A DNA stretch of 64,000 nucleotides from Bacteroidales bacterium (GTDB lineage Bacteria > Bacteroidota > Bacteroidia > Bacteroidales > F082): contig JANQGJ010000010.1 in the NCBI GenBank assembly GCA_028277395.1, positions 1-64,000 on the forward strand, written 5' to 3'. Below are positions 44,409-54,649 of the stretch, one piece after another (within the stretch, counting starts at the first letter, position 1; each line of letters starts with the position of its first letter). The translations under genes were made by a program, and so were the position numbers. A model generated the notes under the pieces. That model was given only the letters and a program-made list of their open reading frames with translations. It did not search any database and was not told where the DNA came from.

Positions 44409-45857
44409 CTATCCCAGCAGTTGAACCTGTAAATAGTAAGCTCCTGCACCGGCAAGATATCCAACAAGTGCAAGTAAACTTATCTTTTTCATATACCAGA
44501 TAAAGTCTATTTTCTCAAGTCCCATAGCTGCAACTCCAGCTGCAGATCCAATAATCAGGATGCTTCCACCGGTTCCGGCACAATATGCAAGGAACTGCCA
44601 AAATCTACCATCAACCATAAAGTCTGCCATATAACCTGTTGTACCAATTTCAGCAACAGGATACATTCCCATTGCTCCGGCTACCAGCGGTACGTTATCA
44701 ACAATTGCCGAAAGTACTCCGATAATCAGATTAATGGCATAAATATTTCGTAAGTTCTCATCAAGATATTTTGCAAGTACATCAAGATGACCCACTGATT
44801 GTAATGCTGCAACTGCAGAAAGAATTCCAAGGAAAAAGAAAATTGTTGGTACATCAACTTTCTTTAGAATTCCAATAACTGTAAGTTGTCTTTTATCTTC
44901 CAATGTCTTATTGCGGTGCATTATTTCTGTTGTCATCCAAATAACTCCCAGACCGAACAACATTCCCAGATATGGAGGTAAATGAGTAACGGTTTTAAAT
45001 ACAGGAACAAAAAGAAGTGCACTAACTCCCATTATAAGCAATAATTTTCTTTCAAACGGAGTAGTAAATTCTCTTAGTTCGCCATTTTCAAGTACCGGTC
45101 TTTCAATATTACCTTTTACTGTGAAAGTAACAATGACAAGAGGTACTATCATGGTTACCAAACTTGGGAATATTACGTCAGTTATGATGTTTACGGCTGT
45201 AACCTGACCTCCGATCCAAAGCATAATTGTTGTAACATCTCCGATAGGTGACCATGCTCCACCGGCATTGGCTGCAAGTACAACCATTGATGCAAAGAAC
45301 CAACGTGTTTTTTGATCTGCTATTAATTTTCGGAGTAGTGCAACAAGTACAATGGTAGTTGTAAGGTTATCTAAAGTAGCTGACATGAAGAATGTTAAGA
45401 AGCTTAAGATCCAAAGCAGCTTAACTTTATTAGTTGTTTTTATTTTATCTGTAATTATTTTGAACCCCTGGTGTTGATCAACCGTTTCAACAATTGTCAT
45501 TGCTCCTAGCAGGAAGAATAATATTTCAGCAATTTCAACAAGGTGATGCTCAAGCTCATGCTTTACAAAATGAGAAATGATCTGCGCTTCCTCAACTGTG
45601 TCTTCCCATGCTCTGTCAAAAAAGGCGTCATCAACATTGGGTTCAATATACGCAAGAATATCGTGCGACATCCTTTGTATCATTTGCCATGTCGGGCTTA
45701 ATCCAAGATCTAACAATCCTGTTGCATTTAGAGCATAAATAGCCCACAAAACTGTACCGGTCAGCAATGCTGAGGCAGCTTTATCAATTTTTAATGGATG
45801 TTCGAGAGCTATCATCATATACCCCAGAACAAAAATTACAAGCATTAAAATAAACAT
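44409..45857 (-). CDS. nhaD: NhaD-type Na+/H+ antiporter
   Basis: A 482-residue inner membrane protein of the ion transporter/NhaD family with about 12-13 hydrophobic segments. Recognisable pieces are YMMIALEHPLKIDKAASALL at the N-terminus, FFLGAMTIVETVDQHQGF, SATLDNLTTTIVLVALLRKL, AANAGGAWSPIGDVTTIMLW and IVDNVPLVAGAMGMYP. These contain the conserved membrane Asp/Asn/Thr residues of the family. NhaD exports Na+ or Li+ for protons and suits a marine or brackish bacterium. TACTTTTG (minus strand, 45891-45884) upstream is a possible -7 box. It has its own terminator. Confidence 0.93.
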   Translation of the reverse strand: MFILMLVIFVLGYMMIALEHPLKIDKAASALLTGTVLWAIYALNATGLLDLGLSPTWQMIQRMSHDILAYIEPNVDDAFFDRAWEDTVEEAQIISHFVKHELEHHLVEIAEILFFLLGAMTIVETVDQHQGFKIITDKIKTTNKVKLLWILSFLTFFMSATLDNLTTTIVLVALLRKLIADQKTRWFFASMVVLAANAGGAWSPIGDVTTIMLWIGGQVTAVNIITDVIFPSLVTMIVPLVIVTFTVKGNIERPVLENGELREFTTPFERKLLLIMGVSALLFVPVFKTVTHLPPYLGMLFGLGVIWMTTEIMHRNKTLEDKRQLTVIGILKKVDVPTIFFFLGILSAVAALQSVGHLDVLAKYLDENLRNIYAINLIIGVLSAIVDNVPLVAGAMGMYPVAEIGTTGYMADFMVDGRFWQFLAYCAGTGGSILIIGSAAGVAAMGLEKIDFIWYMKKISLLALVGYLAGAGAYYLQVQLLG

Positions 45858-46116
45858 GTTTCAAATTTTTTTAATTACGGGCGCAAAAGTATTGAATCAA
45901 TTCGATAAATTATATTTCAAATATGTAAATATCTCCATGTAACCATATATTTATAGTCGATCTAAATAGCAAAATACTTTTTTTGGCAAAATCGCTACCG
46001 GTAATGTCAAATAATTCCGATGGAACCCGGCTCTAAATATCCTGTTAATCACCTATATACCTATTGGTTACAGCAATCAAGAACAGTTATTCAAAAATAT
46101 TAAGTATCGAATTAAA

Positions 46117-46455
46117 CTAACTGCTCTTTTTTACAGATTTCTTATTATTTTTTGTTTTTTGGTAATTTTTTCTGTCTTCGATCACTTTTTTTAGATCATC
46201 AATCGAAAAATGAAACCTTCGGCTCATCTCAGCAACGGTATATTTTTTACCAATTTTGGGAGGAATACCAAGTTCTGTCCTCAAATATGGTTCTCCAATA
46301 TTGTTCAACTTGGCAACTTCCATCAAGGTCATTGATGTATCAACTGTAGCAACAAATGTTTCAACTTCGTCTTTACTTTCTTTCTGCGGACCAGAGGTGC
46401 AACCCAGATAAATAGTAACTGTGATAATAAGCAATAGTATATTTCTGATGGACAT
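46117..46455 (-). CDS. Small lipoprotein
   Basis: A 112-residue predicted lipoprotein. I chose the ATG at 46455 because it gives a clean signal peptide (SIRNILLLIITVTIYLGCTS, Cys ~19); an earlier ATG at 46506 lies upstream of the likely transcription start. The mature part has TLMEVAKLNNIGEPYLRTEL followed by KYTVAEMSRRFHFSIDDLKK, two helix pairs reminiscent of small LysM/HTH-like folds, and a Lys-rich tail. No function is assignable. It is divergent from the TatA/E gene. Confidence 0.65.
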   Translation of the reverse strand: MSIRNILLLIITVTIYLGCTSGPQKESKDEVETFVATVDTSMTLMEVAKLNNIGEPYLRTELGIPPKIGKKYTVAEMSRRFHFSIDDLKKVIEDRKNYQKTKNNKKSVKKSS

Positions 46456-46483
46456 AATCTTTATTTTTGAAATTTTCCAATGG

Positions 46484-46513
46484 CAAAAGTATAAAAACGA
46501 ATCCAATATTCAA
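46484..46513 (-). promoter_or_regulatory. Promoter of the small lipoprotein gene
   Basis: On the minus strand TTG (46513-46511), 19 nt, TACTTTTG (46491-46484) fits the Bacteroidota consensus. It supports the ATG at 46455 as the start. Confidence 0.65.
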
Positions 46514-46542
46514 CCGAAATAATTAGCCGGAAACTGAGTTCA

Positions 46543-46878
46543 TTGGCAGATTTCATGTATTCATTTTTTCTTAATTTTGCACATCTGTTAAACACAATTG
46601 TTTTGAGGTTATTATTATTTGATTTTGGTGCCGGAGAGATAATGCTTGTAGTACTTGCAATTCTTCTTGTTTTTGGCCCCGGTAAAATTCCGGAGATAGC
46701 CAGAAACCTTGGTAAATTCATCAATGAGATCAAGCGGGCATCAGAGGATATTAAAACAGAAATTAACCGTGAAGCTGACAGGCTGGACAGGGAAAAGAGG
46801 CTGATGGAATATAAGGCATCAATTAAAAAAGACCCGTCTGAAAAACCAGATGAAGTTTCTGATGATAACTCTCAATAA
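46543..46878 (+). CDS. TatA/TatE-family twin-arginine translocase subunit
   Basis: At most 111 residues. The TatA core is FDFGAGEIMLVVLAILLVFG followed by PGKIPEIARNLGKFINEIKR: a short membrane helix, the FG hinge, an amphipathic helix and a charged tail. The ATG at 46543 gives ~20 extra residues before the core; a TTG at 46603 would give a more standard N-terminus, so the start is uncertain. It forms the Tat pore that would export the ferredoxin encoded at 8758. No tatC is in the window. Confidence 0.85.
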   Translation: MADFMYSFFLNFAHLLNTIVLRLLLFDFGAGEIMLVVLAILLVFGPGKIPEIARNLGKFINEIKRASEDIKTEINREADRLDREKRLMEYKASIKKDPSEKPDEVSDDNSQ

Positions 46879-46959
46879 TTCTGTTACAATAACGTTTAAC
46901 TGAATAGAAAACAGGTTTGAGATTTATAAAATATGAAAGCATAACGATCTCAGAAAATA

Positions 46960-49467
46960 ATGAACACAAAGCTCATTGGCTTTAGCAAAGTAGAACGAAT
47001 AAATACTACACTGATGAATAAATTGTTGCCCGGATTAATATTAGTTGCATTTATTTTTGCATTACCAGTCTTATTAAGTGCTCAAAGGAATCCTGCCAAA
47101 AGTGCCGACGAAGCTTTCTCTAAGCAACAGTATTCACTTGCCATTGATAAATATAAAAAGGCCTATTCCAAAGTCAAAAAAAATAAAGAGGAAAAAAACA
47201 GGATCACTGCACAGCTTGCCGAATGTTACAGACTTACAGGAAATTATAAAAGAGCATCTGCTTCTTATAAAAGGCTGATCAGAAATGAGTTTGACAAACG
47301 AAATCCTGAATTACTGTTACATTATGCAAATATGCTCAAGATAAACGGTGATTATGAAGAAGCTATTCAGCAATATAACTCGTATGCTGAAAGAGTACCT
47401 GAAGATCCCAGGGGAAGAGAAGGTGCCGAATCAGCAGCGTTAATTCAGGAATGGATTGAGAATCCTTCTAAATACGAAGTAACCAACGTTAAAAAGATCA
47501 ACTCCAGGGAGGCTGATTTTGCACCGGCATATACAACAGATAACTACAATGAGATAGTTTTTACTTCAACACGTGAAGGTGCTACCGGCAAAGAAACTGA
47601 TAAATGGACCGATCAGAATTTTAGTGACCTCTTTATTGCAAAAATTGACAGAAAAGGTGAATGGTCTGAACCTGTTCTTTTTGATAACGATGAAAATATA
47701 AATACAAAAGCTAACGAGGGAGCTGCTACGTTTAATTCAAAATTCAATACCATTTACTTTACCAGATGTCCAAACGATCAGCAAAAAGAGTCAGGATGCC
47801 AGATTTACAAAGCGCGAAGGACCGGTAGATCGTGGGGAGAACCTGAAATGCTTGAAATTAGCGGTATAGATACTTTATCAACAATTGGACAACCAACTAT
47901 TAGCGAAGGTGAATTAGTTATTTATTTTGCTGCCAATCGGCGTAACGGAATGGGAGGAAAAGATATATGGGTAGCATTCCGCGACTCAAAATCAGAAGGT
48001 TTTGGACGACCTATGAACCTTGGAGAAGTTATTAATACTCCGGGTGATGAAATGTTTCCTTTCTTAAGAAACGACACCACTTTGTTTTTTGCATCAGACG
48101 GCCATGGCGGAATGGGTGGTCTGGACATATTTGTTACAACTATAGATACTTCAGGTAACTGGGGAAAACCAAGGAATCTGAAATATCCTATGAATTCAAC
48201 ATCCGACGACTTTGGAATTGTGTTCCATCCCGAAGATGAATATGGTTTCCTGAGCTCAAACAGGAAAGGTACACGAGGAAAAGAAGATATTTGGTATTTC
48301 ATTGAACCTCCATTATTATTTACATTAAGTGGTACAGTTCGCGACGACAGAACTCTCATGACTATGGGAGATGTTAATGTCCAACTGGTAGGATCAACAG
48401 GAATATCAGTTACTACCAGAACAAACGATGAAGGTTTCTATACCTTTGCTGAAAGTCAGTTGGAACCAAATACCATGTATGAAGTTCTGGTGGCAAAACC
48501 AAACTATTTTAACGAAAAAGGAACCTTTACGACCGTAGGTGTTGAGTTCAGCAAAGATTTTGTAAAAGATTTCAACCTGCGACCAATACCGGCAGAACCA
48601 ATTGAACTACCTGAAATTCTTTACGATCTGGCACGATGGGAACTTAAACCACAATACCAGGATTCGTTACAGGGACTGATACAAACACTCAGAGATAATC
48701 CAAATATTGTTATTGAACTTGCAGCCCATACCGATGCCCGTGACAGTCATGAAAAAAATGATGTGCTATCGCAAAGAAGAGCGCAGTCAGTAGTTGACTA
48801 CCTGATAGTAAGAGGAATAGATCCTGCAAGACTTGTAGCTAAAGGCTATGGTGAAAGAGTACCTCTAACCATTAAAAAAGATGTAATCAGAGATGGATTC
48901 CCTTTTACTGAAGGAACTACATTTGATGAAGCATATATCGAATCTCTTACCAGTAATAGTGAGAAAGAAGCTGCTCATCAGCTAAACCGAAGAACGGAAT
49001 TCAGAGTACTTCGTAAAGACTTTGTTCCTTCATCAACCAATATTGATCTCACAAAAATCAATATTGCAATTAATCCTGAGGATAATGCAATTATGTTTAC
49101 TGAGGCTCCAAACACAGGAACTTACATTTCAACATGTATTATTAACGGGTATAATGAAGAATTTGCATTCGACAGAGGTGCTGATGCTATGATATCACTT
49201 GATAAAGCTATGGATTTATTGAAATGGGGAGCAATAAGCAAAGAGGACTTTGAAGGAGATCCTGAACAGGTATTGGCAAATAATACTATTGCAGACCGTG
49301 CTGTAATCCTAATTAAGGAAATAAATATAGCCAACAAGAAGGTTGAAAATATTAAGTTAAAGGTAAATCATAAACTAAACTATGGTCTTGTTTTTGGCGA
49401 TCGGTTAATGAAGAAATTCGGAAAGTATTCATACAATACGAAAACTCATAAACTAACTATTGAATAA
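46960..49467 (+). CDS. PorE-like OmpA-family protein (TPR, PD40 propeller, regulatory, OmpA domains)
   Basis: Up to 835 residues; an alternative ATG at 47014 would give a shorter signal peptide ending LLSAQ. Domain order: TPR region (~45-150, KQQYSLAIDKYKKAY), PD40/WD40-like propeller (~170-440 with YFAANRRNGMGGKDIW and FFASDGHGGMGGLDIF), a carboxypeptidase-regulatory-like domain (~450-540) and an OmpA-like peptidoglycan-binding domain (~555-690; ELAAHTDARDSHEKNDVLSQ, RRAQSVVDYL). An extra ~140-residue tail follows. The first four parts match PorE of the T9SS, which links the machinery to peptidoglycan. Paralogues of this architecture exist, so it may not be PorE itself. Confidence 0.85.
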   Translation: MNTKLIGFSKVERINTTLMNKLLPGLILVAFIFALPVLLSAQRNPAKSADEAFSKQQYSLAIDKYKKAYSKVKKNKEEKNRITAQLAECYRLTGNYKRASASYKRLIRNEFDKRNPELLLHYANMLKINGDYEEAIQQYNSYAERVPEDPRGREGAESAALIQEWIENPSKYEVTNVKKINSREADFAPAYTTDNYNEIVFTSTREGATGKETDKWTDQNFSDLFIAKIDRKGEWSEPVLFDNDENINTKANEGAATFNSKFNTIYFTRCPNDQQKESGCQIYKARRTGRSWGEPEMLEISGIDTLSTIGQPTISEGELVIYFAANRRNGMGGKDIWVAFRDSKSEGFGRPMNLGEVINTPGDEMFPFLRNDTTLFFASDGHGGMGGLDIFVTTIDTSGNWGKPRNLKYPMNSTSDDFGIVFHPEDEYGFLSSNRKGTRGKEDIWYFIEPPLLFTLSGTVRDDRTLMTMGDVNVQLVGSTGISVTTRTNDEGFYTFAESQLEPNTMYEVLVAKPNYFNEKGTFTTVGVEFSKDFVKDFNLRPIPAEPIELPEILYDLARWELKPQYQDSLQGLIQTLRDNPNIVIELAAHTDARDSHEKNDVLSQRRAQSVVDYLIVRGIDPARLVAKGYGERVPLTIKKDVIRDGFPFTEGTTFDEAYIESLTSNSEKEAAHQLNRRTEFRVLRKDFVPSSTNIDLTKINIAINPEDNAIMFTEAPNTGTYISTCIINGYNEEFAFDRGADAMISLDKAMDLLKWGAISKEDFEGDPEQVLANNTIADRAVILIKEINIANKKVENIKLKVNHKLNYGLVFGDRLMKKFGKYSYNTKTHKLTIE

Positions 49468-49549
49468 TTCTTAACCGGTTATCGGTTATCTTAGAATACG
49501 AATATCTGTTATTTTAAACCCGTAAGTATAAATTACAATAAAATTTTCT

Positions 49550-50719
49550 ATGTCAGAACAATCAAGATATATGCAGAGAGGTGTTTCAGCCTCCAAAGAA
49601 GATGTTCATGCAGCCATTGCAAATCTCGACAAAGGATTATTTCCAAATGCTTTTTGCAAGGTTATTCCTGATATGCTCGGAGGTGATGACCAATATTGTA
49701 ATATTATGCATGCAGACGGAGCAGGAACGAAATCTTCACTGGCATATATGTACTGGAAAGAAACAGGCGACAAAAGTGTTTGGAGAGGTATTGCACAGGA
49801 CGCTATTGTAATGAACCTTGATGATCTATTATGTGTAGGTGTTACAGACAACATCCTGCTATCATCCACAATAGGGAGGAACAAATCCTTGATTCCGGGT
49901 GAAGTAATAGGAGAATTGATCAATGGTACCGAGGATTTTCTCAATGAAATGAGAAAGTCAGGTATTGGTATTTATCTGACCGGTGGTGAAACTGCTGATG
50001 TAGGAGATCTTGTACGAACCGTTATTGTTGACTCTACTGTAACAGCAAGGTTAAAGCGCAGCGATGTAATTGAGAATAACATCCAACCCGGAAACGTCAT
50101 TATCGGACTGGCATCTTACGGACAAGCTTCATATGAAATCGAGTATAATGGCGGAATGGGCAGTAATGGACTTACATCTGCCCGTCACGATGTTTTTGTT
50201 AAAGAACTGGCAAAGAAATTTCCTGAAAGCTATGATCCGGGTGTTCCGGGCGAACTGGTATATTCAGGAAACAGATCATTAACAGGTAAAAGTGAGGTTG
50301 ATGGTGTTGACATTGGAAAACTTGTGCTCTCTCCAACCCGTACTTATGCACCGGTCATTAAAAAGATACTTGACATATACAGACAGGATATCAACGGTAT
50401 GATACATTGTAGCGGTGGCGCACAAACCAAGGTATTGCACTTTATAGAAAACCTTCATATTATAAAGGACAATTTATTTCCAATACCACCCCTCTTTAAT
50501 CTGATTCAGAAAGAATCCAATACAAACTGGGAGGAGATGTATAAAGTATTTAATATGGGACACAGGATGGAACTATATGTCCCTGAAAATATCAGCTCCG
50601 GTATTATTGATATCTCAAAGTCATTTAATATTGATGCACAGGTAATTGGTTATGTTCAAACATCAGATAAGAAACAGGTAACAATTTCATCAGAAAAGGG
50701 AAATTATAGATATTTTTAA
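49550..50719 (+). CDS. purM: Phosphoribosylformylglycinamidine cyclo-ligase (AIR synthase)
   Basis: A 389-residue PurM-family protein: MQRGVSASKEDVHAAIANLD, then the ATP/substrate motifs HADGAGTKSSLAYMYWKE, GIAQDAIVMNLDDLLCVG, YLTGGETADVGDLVRT and the second-domain CSGGAQTKVLHF. It makes aminoimidazole ribonucleotide in purine synthesis. It is slightly longer than typical PurM (~345) and of the Bacteroidota subtype. It appears monocistronic, with an 82-nt gap upstream. Confidence 0.92.
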   Translation: MSEQSRYMQRGVSASKEDVHAAIANLDKGLFPNAFCKVIPDMLGGDDQYCNIMHADGAGTKSSLAYMYWKETGDKSVWRGIAQDAIVMNLDDLLCVGVTDNILLSSTIGRNKSLIPGEVIGELINGTEDFLNEMRKSGIGIYLTGGETADVGDLVRTVIVDSTVTARLKRSDVIENNIQPGNVIIGLASYGQASYEIEYNGGMGSNGLTSARHDVFVKELAKKFPESYDPGVPGELVYSGNRSLTGKSEVDGVDIGKLVLSPTRTYAPVIKKILDIYRQDINGMIHCSGGAQTKVLHFIENLHIIKDNLFPIPPLFNLIQKESNTNWEEMYKVFNMGHRMELYVPENISSGIIDISKSFNIDAQVIGYVQTSDKKQVTISSEKGNYRYF

Positions 50720-50824
50720 ATTCCCTATTCCATTCTTATTTAACCTTTTAGGGGCTTTTTTGCTCATATTGCAAACTATTTCGGTATATTTATCGTCTTA
50801 TAACTAAATAAGTTCATATCTGCT

Positions 50825-53800
50825 ATGAGATCAATATTCCTTAAAGTCATTGTCATTTTATTATTCGCTCCCTGCGTTATTACTGGTCAGGAACGTGATA
50901 ATAATAATAGTAAGATATATTTGACAATTTCGGATTCAATATATGCATCACAACTGGAAAGACTAACTTTACCCGATGAATACAAACAGGGTCGATGCAG
51001 GGAATTACCAACTGTATTAAATAATGCCGCACTTCCCTTTTTCCGTCCCGCTTTTTCACAGGGTCCCCACTGGAACTGTGCGCAGGCAGCAGGTATTGGT
51101 TATAACTTCACCTATGAGATCAACAGATTAAAAGGAGCCAGCGGAGACACAAGTATAAACCAGTATTCTCCGAATTTCACATATAATTTTTTGAATACAG
51201 GATCAGGTGCCGGTGTTAGCTATTTCAGCACGTTCGATGTCGTAAAAGTATGTGGCAATCCAAACCTATATGATTATGGTGGACTTCTTAGCAAAGGAGG
51301 TCTTGGATGGATGTCCGGATATGAGTTATACGAAAATGCCATGAGAAACAGAATAACTGGTGTTTATTCAATTGACGTTAGTACACAGGAAGGTCAGGAA
51401 ACATTAAAATACTGGCTATTGGATCATCTGGACGGATCAGAGTTTGGAGGTGTTGCAAACTTCTATCTGGCAAACTATGGTTCAGGATCATTACCAGATG
51501 ACAGCCCGGATGCCGGTTTTGAAGTTTTTTTTCAATGCGCCGACGGTTTTGCGGGGCATGCAATGACGATTGTTGGGTTCAACGACTCAATAAGATATGA
51601 CATAAATAATGATGGAAGGTATACCACTAATATTGATATCAATGAAGATGGTATAATTGATTTGAAAGATTCAGAATACGGAGGCTTTAGGTTTACCAAC
51701 AGCACTGTGAATAATGATGGAGCAGGTTATATGATGTACAGAACACTTGCTCTCGAATCAGGGAAAGGTGGAATATGGAATCAGGAGGTACATGTTATTT
51801 CAGTTGACACAGATTATGATCCGCTTGCAACAATACATGTTAAACTGGATCATAATTCCCGAAATAAGATTAAAATAGCGGCAGGTGTATCTACAAACCC
51901 TGACTTTAACTTTCCTGAACATACAATGGATTTTCCAGTTTTTAACTTTCAGGGGGGTAACTATTATATGCAGGGTTCGTACACTTCTGAATCAAACAGA
52001 ATAATTGAACTTGCACTGGATATCAGTCCTCTCTTAAGTTACATAGACTCTAATAAACCGGCCAGTTATTTCCTACAGATTATAGAAAATGACCCGAATA
52101 ATGTTGGAGATGGTGAGGTACTCTACTACAGTCTGAATACCGGACCCGGAAGTATAGGTGAAGTTATTTGTGATGATGTTCCGGTGCCCATAAGAAACAA
52201 TTCAATTACAACACTTCAGTTAACAACTGCTGTTAGTGTTGATAATGTACAAATTACAACAGACAGTCTCCCTGATTTACAACCAGGAGTTACCAATGAA
52301 ATTTTACTGACCGCTGAAAATGGTTACCCTCCATACGAATGGGAGGTAATAAATCAATACACCATGAACTCTGTTCCGTCCGATTTTCAACGGGTTCAGG
52401 AAGAAAAACTTGTATTTGAACAAAACGACGAATCCTCAGCAACAATTGATCTTCCATTTGAGTTTCCATTTTTTGGCGATACTGTGAATTCAATTGAGGT
52501 TTACATTGACGGATTCATAATGTTTGAAAAGTTACAATTCCCCTATCCGTATTTTCTTGGTGAAGAATCAATGCTTAAAAGTTATCGGACAATAGCACCA
52601 TTTATGTCAGTATTATTACTTGAAAACTATAAAAATGATGGTGTTTGGGTTAACAAAAGTGATGAATCTGTAAAAATAAGATGGAAAACATCATGCGAGA
52701 GATATTATGCATATAGTGATGTAAACTTCTGTTTATACCTGTATCCGGATGGTGTCATTGATATGCAGTATGATACTTTAGATTATGCCGATGAAATAAT
52801 GTTCACCACCGGAATTTCTGCAGGTGATGAAGTGAATTACATATTAAATAATAAAGATCAGAAAATACAGGCACTTGAGTTTACAGGTTACAGATATTCA
52901 CCTCCTTTGAAAGTTGCTGACAACATTAGTATCAATAATGAAGGAATGCTATCGTTAACAGTCGGTGAGTCTCCTTTTATGTGTCCCATAGGTATTCAAA
53001 TAACAGATTCAAAGGGTATCACTGACAGAAGGAATTATAGTATCTCTACAACAGGTTTTGATGTAAAATTCAAAGTTAATGAAACCGATAATGATATTGT
53101 AAATAGTAATGACACATCAGTTATTGCCCTTAAACTCAGGAATAAATTGTCTGTTGATCATAACAATATTACAATACGGTTTACATCAACAGATGATCAT
53201 ATCACATTACATGATTCAATAGTTACAATAAGTCCATTATTACCTAATCAGACCATTGATCTACCTGAAATAAATACATTTACATTTTCACAGCTAACTC
53301 CGGATAATCATAATTCAACTATCCGGTGCGAGATAATTGCCGAAAATGAAAGATTGGTAACAGACTTGAATTTGTTAGTTCATGCTCCGAAACTAAATAT
53401 AATTGAAGCTCAGATTATCGACATGAATAATCAAAAGCTATATCCCGGAGAAACAGCTATGTTAAGATTGACCCTTCAGAATACAGGAAGTGCTTTATCG
53501 GAAGAATATCAAACGAAGCTAGACTGCTATTCTTCAGATATCCATCTTTGGTCACATAATAAAAACACGAAACAGCTTAATCCAGGAGATACGGTTATAT
53601 TCGAATACAAAATATCAGCAACTTTTGATATTCCACTGGGCACATTAATACAAATGGAACTAAAAATTCTTGATGATCAGACAGTAATTGAAGCGATTCC
53701 TGTTAACCTGAGAATAGGGCATATCCCTGTTCTTATCATTGATTTCACCAGTGATCAGGAATCAGGAACTGCTTTGAAAAACCTTCTTGATGGTTTCGGA

Positions 53801-54646
53801 TTGCAAAATACATATAACCCGTACTATGCAAGAAACTTCAATGATTATCTGTCCGTATTTTTGCTACTTGAAGAACTCAGTCTAAATAATTATCTGATAT
53901 TTAATTATTTGGGGGTAGATTTGATTGACTACTTGCAATCATCCGGGAACCTTTATCTGGAAGGCAGATCAACATGGATAGAGGAAAACCAGTCATCGGT
54001 TCACTCAATGTTCAATATTATAGGAGAACCTCCTGCCAACTACTACCCTCTTGACACTGTTTTTGGAATTACGGAAACTTTTACATCAAACATGACGTTT
54101 CTGATTGAAGATGATTTCCCATACATAAATTATTTTCTCCAGCCAGGACCGGGAGCCACTCCAATTTTTAAAACATCTACAAACGACAGCTCAAATGTTG
54201 TGATAAGTTTCGAAGGCGAAACATATAAGACCATCGGATCTTCCATAGACTTTGGCTCACTGGTTGATATTGATTCAACAAACTCAAAAGAAAATTATTT
54301 ACTGAAAATACTTGATTTCTTTGATATTAAGAAATATATCTATGTTGATGTTCCCGAAATTAGTGATGATACTGAAAGTGAGTTGAATATATATCCTAAC
54401 CCGGTAACCGATAATCTTTTTATTGAATATGATAATTCAGATAACAGAATACCTGATCTAAATATTTATGATATTCATGGTAAGATGGTTTTCAATAGTA
54501 AGTTAGATAAAAAACACACAACTTCAGGTGGTACATTCATATGGGATTGCACTAAATATGATGGCAATGAAATTCCACCAGGTTTGTACATTGTGATAAT
54601 CTCAGACGGAGAAAAAAAAGTTTCAGGAAAAATATTGAAGAAATAG
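50825..54646 (+). CDS. Papain-like (C1-type) cysteine protease with T9SS type A sorting domain
   Basis: A 1273-residue secreted protein with a signal peptide ending VITGQ (~22). A papain-like catalytic domain is visible at ~75-310: Q79-G-P-H-W-N-C85-A-Q has the Q-x5-C spacing of C1 proteases, with H245 in GHAMTIVGFND and N292 in FRFTNS. The middle is beta-rich, with an aspartate-rich EF-like stretch (DINNDGRYTTNIDINEDG). The end is a T9SS type A sorting domain (IYPNPVTDNLFIEYD ... PPGLYIVIISDGEKK). It is predicted to be a surface or extracellular protease. The metalloprotease-like gene begins 3 nt downstream and a C25 protease is beyond it. Confidence 0.82.
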   Translation: MRSIFLKVIVILLFAPCVITGQERDNNNSKIYLTISDSIYASQLERLTLPDEYKQGRCRELPTVLNNAALPFFRPAFSQGPHWNCAQAAGIGYNFTYEINRLKGASGDTSINQYSPNFTYNFLNTGSGAGVSYFSTFDVVKVCGNPNLYDYGGLLSKGGLGWMSGYELYENAMRNRITGVYSIDVSTQEGQETLKYWLLDHLDGSEFGGVANFYLANYGSGSLPDDSPDAGFEVFFQCADGFAGHAMTIVGFNDSIRYDINNDGRYTTNIDINEDGIIDLKDSEYGGFRFTNSTVNNDGAGYMMYRTLALESGKGGIWNQEVHVISVDTDYDPLATIHVKLDHNSRNKIKIAAGVSTNPDFNFPEHTMDFPVFNFQGGNYYMQGSYTSESNRIIELALDISPLLSYIDSNKPASYFLQIIENDPNNVGDGEVLYYSLNTGPGSIGEVICDDVPVPIRNNSITTLQLTTAVSVDNVQITTDSLPDLQPGVTNEILLTAENGYPPYEWEVINQYTMNSVPSDFQRVQEEKLVFEQNDESSATIDLPFEFPFFGDTVNSIEVYIDGFIMFEKLQFPYPYFLGEESMLKSYRTIAPFMSVLLLENYKNDGVWVNKSDESVKIRWKTSCERYYAYSDVNFCLYLYPDGVIDMQYDTLDYADEIMFTTGISAGDEVNYILNNKDQKIQALEFTGYRYSPPLKVADNISINNEGMLSLTVGESPFMCPIGIQITDSKGITDRRNYSISTTGFDVKFKVNETDNDIVNSNDTSVIALKLRNKLSVDHNNITIRFTSTDDHITLHDSIVTISPLLPNQTIDLPEINTFTFSQLTPDNHNSTIRCEIIAENERLVTDLNLLVHAPKLNIIEAQIIDMNNQKLYPGETAMLRLTLQNTGSALSEEYQTKLDCYSSDIHLWSHNKNTKQLNPGDTVIFEYKISATFDIPLGTLIQMELKILDDQTVIEAIPVNLRIGHIPVLIIDFTSDQESGTALKNLLDGFGLQNTYNPYYARNFNDYLSVFLLLEELSLNNYLIFNYLGVDLIDYLQSSGNLYLEGRSTWIEENQSSVHSMFNIIGEPPANYYPLDTVFGITETFTSNMTFLIEDDFPYINYFLQPGPGATPIFKTSTNDSSNVVISFEGETYKTIGSSIDFGSLVDIDSTNSKENYLLKILDFFDIKKYIYVDVPEISDDTESELNIYPNPVTDNLFIEYDNSDNRIPDLNIYDIHGKMVFNSKLDKKHTTSGGTFIWDCTKYDGNEIPPGLYIVIISDGEKKVSGKILKK

Positions 54647-54649
54647 CAG

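Noticed and set aside
45884-45921. Full nhaD promoter
   Set aside because: TACTTTTG is present on the minus strand, but the nearest TTTG is 26 nt away, too far for the usual spacing, so it is mentioned only with the gene.
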